Below, piece after piece: positions 11,431 through 21,886 of a stretch of DNA of 64,000 nt. Position numbers and translations under genes: made by a program. Source of the stretch: Notospermus geniculatus (Eukaryota > Nemertea > Pilidiophora > Heteronemertea > Lineidae); contig NMRB01000731.1 of NCBI GenBank assembly GCA_002633025.1, positions 18,821 through 82,820 on the forward strand, written 5' to 3'. The notes under the pieces were generated by a model. That model was not told where the DNA came from. It searched no databases and worked only from the letters and a program-made list of their open reading frames with translations. Every line of letters starts with the position of its first letter. The stretch's first letter is position 1.

Positions 11431-11766
11431 TCAATTTATGGTGTTTGACGAAATGAAAACGTCTATCAAATCGTTTTTATCAAGGATGTCCACAGCGCAG
11501 TACAGTTCATTCTCGTAGTTGAAGTCGGAGTCGGAGTCGGAAAGGCGCGCAACCTCGCTATTGTCCGAAGCTTCACGAGTCCGAGAGGGGAAACACATTT
11601 TTTTTGCCGGGAGTCGAACTCGTGACGTCAAATGAGACTTACAAGACGTAATGAGTGCAGCATCGCTGAATCGATCCAGACCGCACTGATCTCGGCAACC
11701 TGCTTGGACGGTCAGTAACAAACATGAAAGAACACAGATGATTGGGTAGATAGCTCGTGACGTCAT
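11431..11766 (-). CDS. Candidate secreted protein, unknown family
   Basis: From ATG at 11766 the minus strand encodes 111 residues. It opens with a signal peptide (MTSRAIYPIICVLSCLLLTV, then QAG), then CRDQCGLDRFSDAALIT, and an acidic C-terminal part SDSDSDFNYENELYCAVDIL. A good donor (TCTT|GTAAGT, exon end 11643) lies inside the frame, and CGGACAATAG at about 11566 could be an acceptor. It may therefore be two exons, with the second read in another frame. The last 100 bp recur inverted at 11145-11245. No family recognised. A chance open frame is possible. Confidence 0.35.
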   Translation of the reverse strand: MTSRAIYPIICVLSCLLLTVQAGCRDQCGLDRFSDAALITSCKSHLTSRVRLPAKKMCFPSRTREASDNSEVARLSDSDSDFNYENELYCAVDILDKNDLIDVFISSNTIN

Positions 11767-11841
11767 GATGTTTGGTACGTGCTCTGTGATTGGGTACTTA
11801 AGCCTGTAAGAGAAAAGAAAGACGGGTTGACGGAGTTTCAC

Positions 11842-13201
11842 CAGACCAGGCCAGGTGTGGGCTGAAGATGTCTGTTTCCAGAATACGGCAAACTCTTCAC
11901 CAAACTCTTCTTGGCGGATTCAGTTGTAATGTTACCATTAGGACCGAGGTCGGTTTCAGCATAGGCCTACTCGCTGGTTTTATCTTGGAACACGGACATC
12001 CTTGTATTGCTATCGGGAACCAGGGGCACAACGCAGATTGAGTGGGTTGCTGCGATCGGACATGCAAAGATCTTGGAGGAATACGATTGCTCGGTAAAAA
12101 AACTGGCATAAAAATGATGGTCCCTTATTGGTTGTGAGGGGTGACATCCTGACAAATCAAAGAAGACGAGAAAAAGTTTTGTTCTCCTTTCGGCTGATAA
12201 GGTGTACAGAATGTTGACCGCAGATTGTTGACCGCAAGGTCATTTTTCTGATACATGCGCGGCAACTTGGGATAAACATCTTATGCTCAATTGTCGATTT
12301 ATGCCTGGGTCTTGTGGCACGATAGGTCAATATATTGGTGAAAAACAGCGATGATGCCTATTGATATTTGGTCATCACAAATATAACGCCAATAACACCC
12401 GGCAGGTTTTTTCGCTCTGGTGTTTGGTGAACTTCATCGAATGCTAGGCCCTCCTCGGGACCGATCTGAGATAATGTGGGCAGTGTGTACCGCCAAAGGG
12501 GTGGTGTATTTTTATGGCATCTTACCACAAACGAGGTGCGCTAACAATTCTAATGCCGATTCCGCCACAGGTATGGGTTGAATATTGCGTTCTTAATAAG
12601 CGGATAAAAATTCCGAATGGTCTGTACGTTTCCCGAGGGTGTTTTGTCGTTACTAATGAAGATCATAAAAAAGGTGCAGGGTGTTGGCCTATTATCAGTC
12701 ATGGTATAAACTGTGAAAGATTGTCACGAGTAGGCCTAGTTACAAGAAACAAGGGAAGCAATCCGACTTTTATGGCACGAACGCTCACGGCAGTCCATTA
12801 ATGCGTTGTTGTCCTTATTTCCCCAGGCTGAGGTCCAAAATCCTGAGGTCCTTTCATAGATTTCATACGAACCTTCAAGTCGTACATACATATATGAATT
12901 ATATTCTACCATAAAGGAATCAACCATAAAGGTTTAACTGCGAACGATGAGCTTACTGAGGGATACACTTCCTGTGTTGCCACCAGATGTCTCTCACTGC
13001 CTGAATTTTGGCTTTACGTAATAGGCACGAGCTTCAACTTTTTTTGTGCTGAAGAGGTACATGAACCTGCCAACATGATGCTTTGAATTCCATTTCTGAC
13101 GATAACTGAGCTATTTTCAGCACAATTAGTGTTCCATGTACAAATGTACGTCAGCCTATTCAAATGTACACCGATGACCCTGAACACACATCGTTCGTGG
13201 G
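11842..13201. other. No gene recognised
   Basis: Short open frames only. The 95-codon frame at 12514-12801 has no signal peptide, domain or splice context. Confidence 0.5.
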
Positions 13202-13227
13202 NNNNNNNNNNNNNNNNNNNNNNNNNN
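13202..13227. other. Assembly gap, 26 N
   Basis: Run of N. Confidence 1.
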
Positions 13228-14078
13228 GAGAACTCTGAGACGCCATTTCCTCGGAGGGTAATAGCATTCCTTGGCGAACCTGTGTAGGCCTATATACTGT
13301 GTATACTGTGTATATACTGTGTATTATCTATTCCTATTCTTCTCAGCTGATGTAGGCCTATAGAAAGTCTCACTGAATGAATGAAAAGTTCAACATGTAT
13401 GCCATACTGACGTCGGCAGAATGATGAAAAGATCCCATTTCCTATTAGTCACTAAGTAACTGCATCAAAAGATATCGCGGTGGATTATAAATAATCGTAA
13501 AATATGGCTCGTCAATTGAAGAATTTCGTGAACTTTTGGCATTTTCCGCTGTTATATTTCGCGATTGACCTATATCGTGTAGACTTTGTAATCTCCTGCT
13601 TTATTGTTTCGTAAATGTTTGTATTGTTTCGTTGTGAAAAGACAACATTATGGCCTACGGTGCAAAGTGTTGGAGAAATAAAAGAACCAGATATTATTTG
13701 CTTAGTTCCAAATTTCACCGCTAGGGCCTCACCATCCCCAGATATCGCCACCTAGCGTCAAGTTGGCACCGTACACAGAGCATCATTTAGGCTGTCATTT
13801 TACGTATGTATGTAGTTTTCAAACAAGAAACTTCGGCATTATTTGTTTTTTTCTTAAAGTAATCGCATTTGCCTCCGCACAAAACAATTTCTAAGTCCCT
13901 CCATGGCCTGAGATAAAATACCACTATTGACGATCTTAATACGTCCGCTGCATCAAGTTTCAACAGTATTTAGACAGATACAAAGTGGTATTTATGAAAT
14001 CATCTCCGTATATCTCCTTTATGATAACTCAGAGATGCGATGCTCGACTAATCCCTTTGTTTATTTCTTCGGTTTCAG

Positions 14079-14152
14079 ATGGACAAGGGAGGTAAAACAT
14101 ATGAAAAAGTCCACGGCTCATCTCCTCTTCGCTCGCAAGTCAGTTACATTGG
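14079..14152 (+). CDS. Orphan exon candidate
   Basis: A 74-bp interval between a strong acceptor (TTATTTCTTCGGTTTCAG) and a consensus donor (GG|GTAAGT). One frame is open throughout and reads MDKGGKTYEKVHGSSPL then RSQVSYIG. No family is recognised and no partner exon was found. Confidence 0.3.
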
Positions 14153-14204
14153 GTAAGTTCAGTCCTTGAAGCCATCACCTAGGCCCAGTCCCATGACCCA
14201 TTTG

Positions 14205-14540
14205 ATAACTCGTATTTGGACTTTAAAAATATTTCTCCAAAATATAAAGAAGAAATGTGAGAATGGAAAAATCGGTGTCGAGAGTGGGATTCGAACCAGC
14301 AACCATGTGATCAGTATAGCTAGCACTCTACCACCCCAGCTAACCTGCCATCGCTGCCAGCCACCTAAAACGTCTTGGTGTCCTTCGTCGAATATAGGTA
14401 TATTTTTGTAAAATTGGTGGCTGCTGACCCTAACCAAAACCTTTCTAGGCCTCACCCTAATCATAACCGCTCCCTCGCCTGCGCAAACCCCAAACTAGCC
14501 AAACACGCGCGGAGAAATTGTGTTTTGAAGGAGAAAACTG
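14205..14540 (-). mobile_element. tRNA-derived SINE, minus-strand copy
   Basis: The minus strand contains an A-box-like TTAGCTGGGGTGGTAGAGTG and a B-box GGTTCGAATCCC, followed by a T-rich tail, and is preceded by AGGCCTAGAAAGGTTTTGG. The same layout occurs on the plus strand at 29086-29480. The would-be acceptor stem does not pair, so it is not a tRNA gene. Confidence 0.8.
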
Positions 14541-14642
14541 TTGTACAAAGAAAGAGTTTAGTAGTTTCTATATCAGCCGCTAGGTGGTACTGAAAATGTG
14601 GTGGAATAAAAATTTTTGCTGGCAGGACACGACCCTTGACAC

Positions 14643-14996
14643 TAAACTCCCTGCGCAGTTGTGTACCGCGCCCCTTCAGTTTACCCGCTCTCTACAACTG
14701 CTTCACTTCGTAGAAGTCGCCGCGTTTGGTCAACAGATGGCGTCAGGGCCTGGCGCGAGTTTTATAGCCTATCAGCAGGCTGCTTTCAGAACTCTTCGGC
14801 AACGGATGCTCTTGTGTTACCATGGCTACTGGATCACATGATCCGCTCAGCCAATGAAAAAGTGTCTCAGGCCAGCTTGGTTATGGGTTGCTGGGTGCTC
14901 TGATTGGTCGACTCTCTCAGTGCTACCTGTTGACCAAACGCGGCGAATTTTACGAAGCGAAGCAGTTGTGGAGCGCGGGTAAACTGAGGGAGTTTA
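14643..14996. mobile_element. MITE with 70-95 bp TIRs, copy 1
   Basis: The left arm (TAAACTCCCTGCGCAGTTGT... ending GCGTTTGGTCAACAG) is inverted at 14927-14996. The right arm lacks the GCGCAGTTGTG block. A second full copy in the opposite internal orientation is at 24045-24422. Confidence 0.85.
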
Positions 14997-15965
14997 TGGT
15001 GACACCAGAGAGAAGCTTGTTCAACGTTTCGTCTGAATCGGCACTCGAACCCAGTAAGCACTAAACGCGTTTAAAGTGCTGTCATCAAAACGCCAAGGGA
15101 CAGATTTTTTCTTCAAAATAAACCCAATATTTTTCTTCTTTACAACCGCATTAATTGGCCGGAATGATTTTTTCCCGACGACACCATCTGTTTCTAGAAC
15201 GCGACATGCTCTTACACAATGATGTTCTTTCCCGATATCTGACTGAGGGGGTAATCGCTAAGAAAAATCCCAGTGCCCTGGGTTACAAGCCGGGTATAAA
15301 AGGGATGTGCATTTGTGACATGTCATTGACGGTCGTACTCAAAATCCGCATCACGTCAGCGTCGCAATAAAAAAATCTGCATCCTGAGAGATCATACTAT
15401 ATTGATCATTCTTCTATGACCTTGTCTAATAACCTAGAAAAATGAACTCTTCTTAAAATTGTTTTTAATCAGTTACATACATGTCAGTATGGTGCAACTG
15501 GCGGATTCTAATCTAATCTAAAAATAATCATTATTTTTTGCAGCTTCCTCTCTGCAGCTGCAGAAGCTTGGAAACCAGTGCCTGCAGCATCAAGTTATTG
15601 ACATCACAGACCGTTTAATCGCCTTTATTTGTTAGCAGTGTTACATGAAACTTTCTTGACTAATCTGTCGTTTTAGCTAGGCCTACACACCTGGAATTGT
15701 CACACGAACGGTCAGCTTTGAAACTGGGTACTGCTGTGAGCAGAAAAAAACACAGCGACCATAGTCCAATTTAATAGAAACATCGCTGCTTAGGTCACTG
15801 ACCAACACCGCTACCAAAATGTTGGGGCAGAAAAAGCTTGCCGGAAATTGATCAATTTTTTTCCTGCGAATATGAACTGGTAAATTCCTTAGGGACATAG
15901 ACTGCACTCAGCTAACATGGGCATTCTTTGTTTAAGAGGTAATTTACCGTGCCCAGGAAACCAAT
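14997..15965. other. No gene recognised
   Basis: A CTCTGCAGCTGCAGAAG palindrome lies at 15551-15567. No exon support. Confidence 0.45.
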
Positions 15966-16404
15966 CTACTCTTCATATTCCACATCCGATTGGCGAGAGG
16001 TTTTCGGCCGATATCTCCGCAACGCCTGGGTCAAATTTGACAAAACATACGTCAATTGACTTGTCTTTCTTGTCGGTATCTTTTTGCTATCTTCATTTTG
16101 TCTAAGGCTGACATAACAAATCCCTTTTTCAAAGTCCATTTCATTTCACCATGATGTTCAGTGCAGTTTACACATGCGCGATGCATTGCGTCATTTCAAA
16201 ATGGCCGTTGTTATGGCCGTAAACACGAACTGTGATTAGTGAGAGAACTTTTTTATGTCACGTTTTTAGGGAAAATGACAGTGACGATGCCTGTTGCTGC
16301 CAAAAAGACAAATCGATTGATGTATAGCGTGTCAAATTTGACCCAGCCGTTGTGGAGATATCGGCCATAAACCTCGCGCTAATCGGATGTGGAATGAAGA
16401 GTAG
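15966..16404. mobile_element. MITE-like element with about 85-bp TIRs
   Basis: CTACTCTTCATATTCCACAT at the left is inverted at the right end (GGAATGAAGAGTAG). The arms continue through a GATATCTCC...GGGTCAAATTTGACA block. Confidence 0.8.
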
Positions 16405-16456
16405 TAGGCCCTATCCTGATCGAAAATACAGCTGAAAGTAAATGAAATGAACCGAA

Positions 16457-16655
16457 TGTCCTTCTGTGCCATTTTGTCACAAAGGTCACGTAACTGCAAA
16501 GAATCGGCCATTTTGGCCGTCAAATGGCCGGCGATGACGTAAAAACTGTCACGTCATGACATTTTGACGTCATGATCTGTGTGTTGACGCTGTGTTCATG
16601 CCGTGATGCCAATCGTGTCGTCATGGGAATGTGACGTCACGTGAAGAACCTCTAT
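16457..16655. mobile_element. GTTCTTCA-end element, copy 1
   Basis: About 200 bp closely related to 40135-40357, sharing AAAGAATCGGCCAT, GTGTGTTGACGCTGTGTTCA and the end GTGACGTCACGTGAAGAACC. The left TIR is degraded here. Confidence 0.8.
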
Positions 16656-17640
16656 TGCAAGAAGTTAAAAGTTATACATTATCCAGTAATTGTTCTGACA
16701 TTTAATGACCGGATTCTGTCCGATTTCCCTCGTCTGTTCTGAAAAATGCTAATACTGAAGAAATCCTAGTTCTTGTCTGCTATGTATTGTTAGTGAGTCG
16801 CTTTCCTCTGTACAGACAATGCCAATTTGTGTCGGGATAACAGTAGCGACTGGCTACAGCAAAGTTAGTCTGGAAAAAATGTCTTCTCGACAGCAACTTT
16901 CAGCAACAAATAGGCCTATTGTTTGTATTACAATTATTCACTGTTCGCATCCGACTTTCTTTGAAGAGACTGTGGTGCCATCCAAAAAACACTTACAGTT
17001 TGCACTTTTAGCGAAAACGTTTGGAAGACGATCATTTCGTGTGTACCACACGAACGAAAAAGATTGAAAAATGCAAGTGCAAGTGCCGCATGGATTTTTG
17101 GCAGTGAAAGTGAAGTGACTCATTCCCGGTTAAGGAAGACTCCGAGATATACCGAAATATTCCGACAGTAACTCGGAGCAGTTCGGAGCGCACGCCTTGT
17201 TTACCGAATACTTTCGTCGGACAAAATGGAACCACTATTCTCTTCGCAACTACATGTACATTTTGGTCGAAAAAACCCAATAAGGCTTGGAAAACAACTT
17301 GTCATCATAAATACAGAAAAAATGTGGAACGAATATCATTTTCTTCTGATAACCCCAAGCAATATCATTTCACTGCCATTCGTTTGCGTAAGGCTATAAT
17401 TAACACCTTTGTGAGGAAAAGTTAACGTGCATTATAATGTTATTGTTGAGGTTCATGACAACCGTCGATAGAGTCAACGATTCACTCACCATTTTTAATC
17501 CGATTTGAAAAATCATTAATAAACTACACAAACATCGCGAACATCGTAAATTGGGTTTCGCGTCTATCGCTGAAAAAAGCGGGCAGCACGCAGAACGCGC
17601 AACCTGCAGCGTTCCTAGACTGGTCCTGATCGCACCGCTA
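16656..17640. other. No gene recognised
   Basis: Open frames of 60-82 codons on both strands at 16819-17280 are mutual shadows without domains. Confidence 0.45.
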
Positions 17641-17889
17641 GCTAAAGCTAGGAATCCACTGCTGATTTTCTGCGTTGCGACTTGCTTTGCAACCTGCTAC
17701 CTGCGATTGAATACGATCGCAAGGAACTGATACCGGTCGCCGACCGATTGCCGACTGAAATTGACCACATCTTCGCCATTGGTGGAAATCACGTCTAGCG
17801 AGTCCACTACGGCGATCGAGTGCCCAGTTGCAAAGCAAGTCGCAACGCAAAATCAGCTTGAAAATCAATGGTGGATTCCTAACTTTAGG
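17641..17889. mobile_element. MITE copy related to 53414-53658
   Basis: Ends GCTAAAGCTAGGAATCCACT and its inverse GGTGGATTCCTAACTTTAGGC. The interior carries GCAAGGAACTGATACCGGTC and TTGCAAAGCAAGTCGCAACG, both also in the DUOX/DUOXA spacer copy, which is in the opposite orientation. Confidence 0.85.
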
Positions 17890-18814
17890 CTTATCTGACG
17901 ATCGGTATCTAGTAATCGCCATAGCCAACTCACGCGAAAAACTCTTTGTAGCTTTCATATCAAAGACCGTAAATAGATGACGTGTAAACCTATAATTCTA
18001 CCAGTGCTGCCACCTTTTGGTGGCGATATCACTGACGGTACTCTACAGTTCTCGGTCAATCGTTATCAGCACTACGCACAGATGAAATCTTCTTGTACTA
18101 CGTAATTATTTCTGCAATGTGCTGTAATTTCTTGCTAATCGGGTCAAATGAATGTTTGGAATTGCATCGAAATTAAGACGGAATCTCAATCTCAAATCTG
18201 AACTGCACTTAATGACTTGCGTAATAATTAATGTAGGAGGAATATTTTTAAAATTCGACATCTGTAGATGCACTATTAATGCTTCGTTCACTAAAATTTC
18301 ATTAATTTTTCATTTTTGAGAGAAGGAGCAAAATCTTAGTCTTAAATCAGTAAGCCGAGGACATTCGGCGATGCGGGGACTTCTTTTGAAGTTTACATTA
18401 CACCGACAACAACCAGTATTATAGAAAAATGGGGTTATGAGAAGGCATGACGATCGGGCCTAAAAGTAGGCGTTGCAGTTTGCACTGACTGACTTAATGA
18501 GAAATCATTGATCGTCGTGTTCAAGTGCCTAGATTACAATCTTCAACTTGATGGAGCTAAATATCTGAAATGTTTGACATAATTATTTGGAATTCAGCTA
18601 CGGCGTTCGCTCCCAGGCAACTAATGGCCTTGAGTCACCATGATCACCCTCGTTACAAGTGACGCTAAGACGTCACTTGTTTTCTTTCGGTCACCATCCG
18701 TATAAAGTCGTGGCTTAACTAAGAAAAATTCATACCAGCCACTTTAGAGGTTTGAATGGCTAAAGATTTTTGTTGTCTATGGCATTAGTACTGCAACAAA
18801 AGTGAGGTTTAACA
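17890..18814. other. No gene recognised
   Basis: AT-rich. Short frames only. Confidence 0.45.
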
Positions 18815-18935
18815 AAATCCGCTGACGAAACACCAAGTACGAAATAGGAAATTCAACTTCATGTCAAGGAGCTAATATATTTCTGGAGATGATTGGTACC
18901 ACAAATTTCCCTGCTGCCAGTGCGTCTTTTAGCAT
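18815..18935 (+). repeat. Dispersed repeat family R1, copy 2
   Basis: Very similar to 57770-57916: GACGAAACACCAAGTACGAA, TTTCTGGAGATG, CTGCTGCC(A/G)GTGCGTCTTTTAGC. Confidence 0.8.
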
Positions 18936-19114
18936 CTCATGTATATGGCAAGCCAAACGTTGCAATATTCAATAAACGATATATTTATGTTCAATGTAAA
19001 ATATTTGTATGTGACAATGATATTCTCATATTTTTTTGCCTGTCGTCTAAACGGCCCTTAATTGTACTCACAATGACCTGGCAATGCCTAGCCTTGCCTA
19101 GTAGGTGTCAGCTC

Positions 19115-19226
19115 CTGGGTTCATATCATTAACATACTTAAGTCAAAGTGTGATACTTATATTTTGTGTTGAACAAAGGATAAGTGTCACACTCAGACTT
19201 AAGTAGTTTTATGAATATGGGCCCTG
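19115..19226. mobile_element. Foldback MITE, copy 1 of 3
   Basis: Nearly palindromic over 110 bp, with arms CATACTTAAGTCAAAGTGTG / CACACTCAGACTTAAGTAG and outer ends GGTTCATAT / ATGAATATGGGCC. Relatives are at 27350-27457 and 29162-29253. Confidence 0.85.
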
Positions 19227-19719
19227 GACATGACTGACCCCATAGAGGCGAGGATAAAGTAGGCTATCTATTAACGGCCTGCCACAGACGTCCGATTGCA
19301 GCGCGCAGGTTGGTAGGATCACAGGTACTAGACTAGTCTAGCCTTTGTTCCGACACGGGCATAACTGTTTCGTTTATACATATACTGTTGGCCTACATCG
19401 TGAATGTTTGGCCGTCATTCCTGCAAACAGGTGTGTATGTTAAAGCCCTAATGATAGAATGAGGTATTAGTCTACACTGCTTCAACATGTATATAGGCGT
19501 ATAGTAGGCCAACACAGACTTGAAATTATTCATCGTACCAGCATTGATTGAGCTGTTCATCGTTTACGACGTGATAGTTCGGATTCTTCTTACCGTGTTT
19601 GTGTGTGAGGGGGCCGTGGTAAGACAAGGTACACCGGTACCTCTTTTTCTGTTCATTCACACCAGAGGTGACAGCGACTTCAGAACGTGTTCTCAAGCAA
19701 GCTACAGACGGGAAGCATG

Positions 19720-21018
19720 ATGGCGACCTGCAAACCTCTAGTGGAGATTGTCAGCTCCGTTGTTTACCTTGTTTTCACGACAGTCTTTCGGGCTGCTAGG
19801 TCTTACTGGCGCCGCTTTATCGGAACTGCAGATATTTTGGATAGGATAGAGAACGAGGAATTGTACGACACATCCGCACAGGTTTACGACATCGCTTTCC
19901 GAGGGAAATGGCGTCTGTACGAACTAACAAAGTCACGAGATTTCTTTGGTTTTAAAATGGTATTTGACCACCCTCGCTGTGTGTTAGCAGACAACGTCAC
20001 ACTTTATGCTGTTGATGAGAAAACAGCAACATTTGTTGTTACTCCGCCAGGTCTGGATGTTTACAACTCGGAGCAGGGATCATTCTTCTACGTTGCCCAG
20101 TACAGACACGCCATTCGCTTCATCACCATGCCAATCTGGGCGCTACATCGACTTGCAGCTGAGGTCGGTGACCCGAAGGTCAAGGTCATTCTACTTTCGA
20201 ACACCGGACGATGCGGTTCAACTGTTCTTTCGCAGATTTTTGAAACATGCCCGGGTGTGACAGCCATAAGTGAACCTGATTCTATCTCGTCGTGTGACTT
20301 GTTGCGACAGACGCTGAGAGAGGACGATTACAAAGCTGTTCTGAGGAGTGTGTTCCGATTGATTTGTAAGCCATTCCAACAACGTGAGGGCACATCTTGC
20401 TTGCTTATCAAAACAAGGAGTAAAAGCATCGTCCAGGTGCCCGCATTGTCCGCCATGTTTCCAGACGTCATAAATTTGTTCATGTACAGGGACAAAGTGG
20501 AGACACTGTGCTCTACGGCACATTCATTTTCCGTTATTTTTGTCCTTCCCGTTTGTAGATTCCTTCGTATCAACATATTCGACGATAATCGCCTAATGTT
20601 TGGTGACGTCGACTGCACTGCGTGGACGGAAGAGGAAGTGAAAAAGTTCGATCCCATTAACATCGCCTGCTGGCACGTATCATGGGTAATATACTGTTAT
20701 CTGAAATTCTGCCACACAGGAATAGATATTGCAGCCGTTAAGTACGATGATATCATAAGGAACCCAGAAGTGGCTTGTCGATCCATCTTCAAACATTGTA
20801 AACTACCGGAAGAGTTTGTGTCACAAGCAATCAAAGCATTAGAGAAGGATTCACAGCGTGATTTGAGCATCGGCCGCGAGGGGCGCGCCGCTTGTAAGAG
20901 GGAGACGGTGACTCTGGAACTGCTGGCAAGATTTGATGACTACTGTAGAAGGATAGGGATTCCACTGATGAGTGATCCGACACCTTTTCCGAATACCATA
21001 ACAAACCAGTCGAACTAA
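19720..21018 (+). CDS. Sulfotransferase-like membrane protein, paralogue 1
   Basis: Intronless frame of 432 residues, probably a Golgi type II membrane enzyme that transfers sulfate from PAPS. The substrate is unknown. The second of two adjacent ATGs (19717, 19720) is chosen because it aligns with the start of the downstream paralogue and has G at +4. An N-terminal hydrophobic segment (IVSSVVYLVFTTVF) is followed by RSYWRRF. VILLSNTGRCGSTVLSQIFE at about residues 160-180 is the 5'-phosphosulfate P-loop, and INLFMYRDKVETLCS about 80 residues later fits the 3'-phosphate-binding RD motif. Conserved C-terminal blocks follow (AAVKYDDIIRNPEVACRSIF). It ends FPNTITNQSN. A nearby acceptor-like sequence (CACACCAG before 19664) suggests a 5' UTR intron. 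The family call rests on the two PAPS motifs. The exact type is not recognised. Confidence 0.75.
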   Translation: MATCKPLVEIVSSVVYLVFTTVFRAARSYWRRFIGTADILDRIENEELYDTSAQVYDIAFRGKWRLYELTKSRDFFGFKMVFDHPRCVLADNVTLYAVDEKTATFVVTPPGLDVYNSEQGSFFYVAQYRHAIRFITMPIWALHRLAAEVGDPKVKVILLSNTGRCGSTVLSQIFETCPGVTAISEPDSISSCDLLRQTLREDDYKAVLRSVFRLICKPFQQREGTSCLLIKTRSKSIVQVPALSAMFPDVINLFMYRDKVETLCSTAHSFSVIFVLPVCRFLRINIFDDNRLMFGDVDCTAWTEEEVKKFDPINIACWHVSWVIYCYLKFCHTGIDIAAVKYDDIIRNPEVACRSIFKHCKLPEEFVSQAIKALEKDSQRDLSIGREGRAACKRETVTLELLARFDDYCRRIGIPLMSDPTPFPNTITNQSN

Positions 21019-21358
21019 TCAGCATCGACGGACGGTTTGCCATCACAAGAGAGCAGAATAGGAGCAGTGAGCCGTCTGTGTAAAATTGAGAAAAAAAATC
21101 AATATAACAATTAATATACGGTAGTGTACCACCGACCTCATTGTTCGATATCATGCAGAAAGTCATAACTAGTAGGCCTATGTATTGGATTGTTTTTGCC
21201 TTACAGTGTACAATAATATTTGAAGATTTCACATCGGTTGTCTTTTCAAATCGTACGTATTGCTTTTTAGCTCACCTGGTGAGCTCTTACGGTGGTGTGT
21301 CGTCCGTTAATTAGCAGGGCACGTTTCGTAACCGCGGGGCTTATTCAAAAAGGGTGTT
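21019..21358. other. 3' flank of paralogue 1
   Basis: The first 60 bp (AATCAGCATCGACG..., CATCAC, AGAGCAGAATA) match the 3' flank of paralogue 2 and represent its empty insertion site. TAGCTCACCTGGTGAGCTC at about 21269 starts a dispersed repeat also seen, diverged and inverted, at 63335-63396. Confidence 0.6.
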
Positions 21359-21439
21359 TAAGACTTAGACGCGTGTAACTTCGTCAAATGCATGGTGGAA
21401 GTGTGTGCATTTAGTGAAGTTACACGCGTCTAAGTCTTA
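21359..21439. mobile_element. Hairpin with 34-bp arms
   Basis: TAAGACTTAGACGCGTGTAA...ATGCA (21359-21392) and its inverse (21406-21439), three to four mismatches, 13-base loop. It directly abuts the next inverted repeat. Confidence 0.85.
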
Positions 21440-21557
21440 GGCCCGTATTCTAGAAGCCTCCTTAACTCTAAGATCCACTTTAATCTTTTGTATTCTGCCC
21501 TGCAAACAATAGCTAAAGGTAAACCTTACAGTTAAGGAAGCTTCTAGAATACGGCCC
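21440..21557. mobile_element. MITE-like element with 28-bp TIRs
   Basis: GGCCCGTATTCTAGAAGCCT... at 21440-21467 and its inverse at 21530-21557. A ...TTGAATACGGCCC half follows near 21580. Confidence 0.8.
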
Positions 21558-21886
21558 TTAATCGCGCGATGATCACCTTTTTTGAATACGGCCCAAAAGA
21601 TCCAATGAATCCTGAACTGCTAATCATAATGACCTAATTGCGATGAGCGCTGGCCATCACTGGTGAAACCTTGTTTTCACGTCTCCGCTTGATGGTATGC
21701 AATGACGGCATGCAAATTGTCCCATCTCTTGTTGTATGCTGATTTTGGAGCCTTTTTTTAGGATGGACAAACCTCGTACTGAACTTTATTTCTACAAACA
21801 CGACGAGATATAATAACAATAAAAATCATTTCAGCTGACGACGTCTTCAACAACTCATCGGAAAACCGACATCAAGTGAATCCAAC

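Noticed and set aside
12514-12801. 95-codon open frame
   Set aside because: No signal peptide, domain, repeat or splice context. Chance length for this AT-rich region.
16457-16655. Cluster of CRE sites (TGACGTCA) as a regulatory region
   Set aside because: The TGACGTCA words belong to a dispersed element also present at 40135-40357, so they are better explained as transposon sequence.
20006-20663. Other-frame ORFs inside the sulfotransferase genes
   Set aside because: Shadows of the 432-residue frame, repeated in both paralogues because the DNA is alike.
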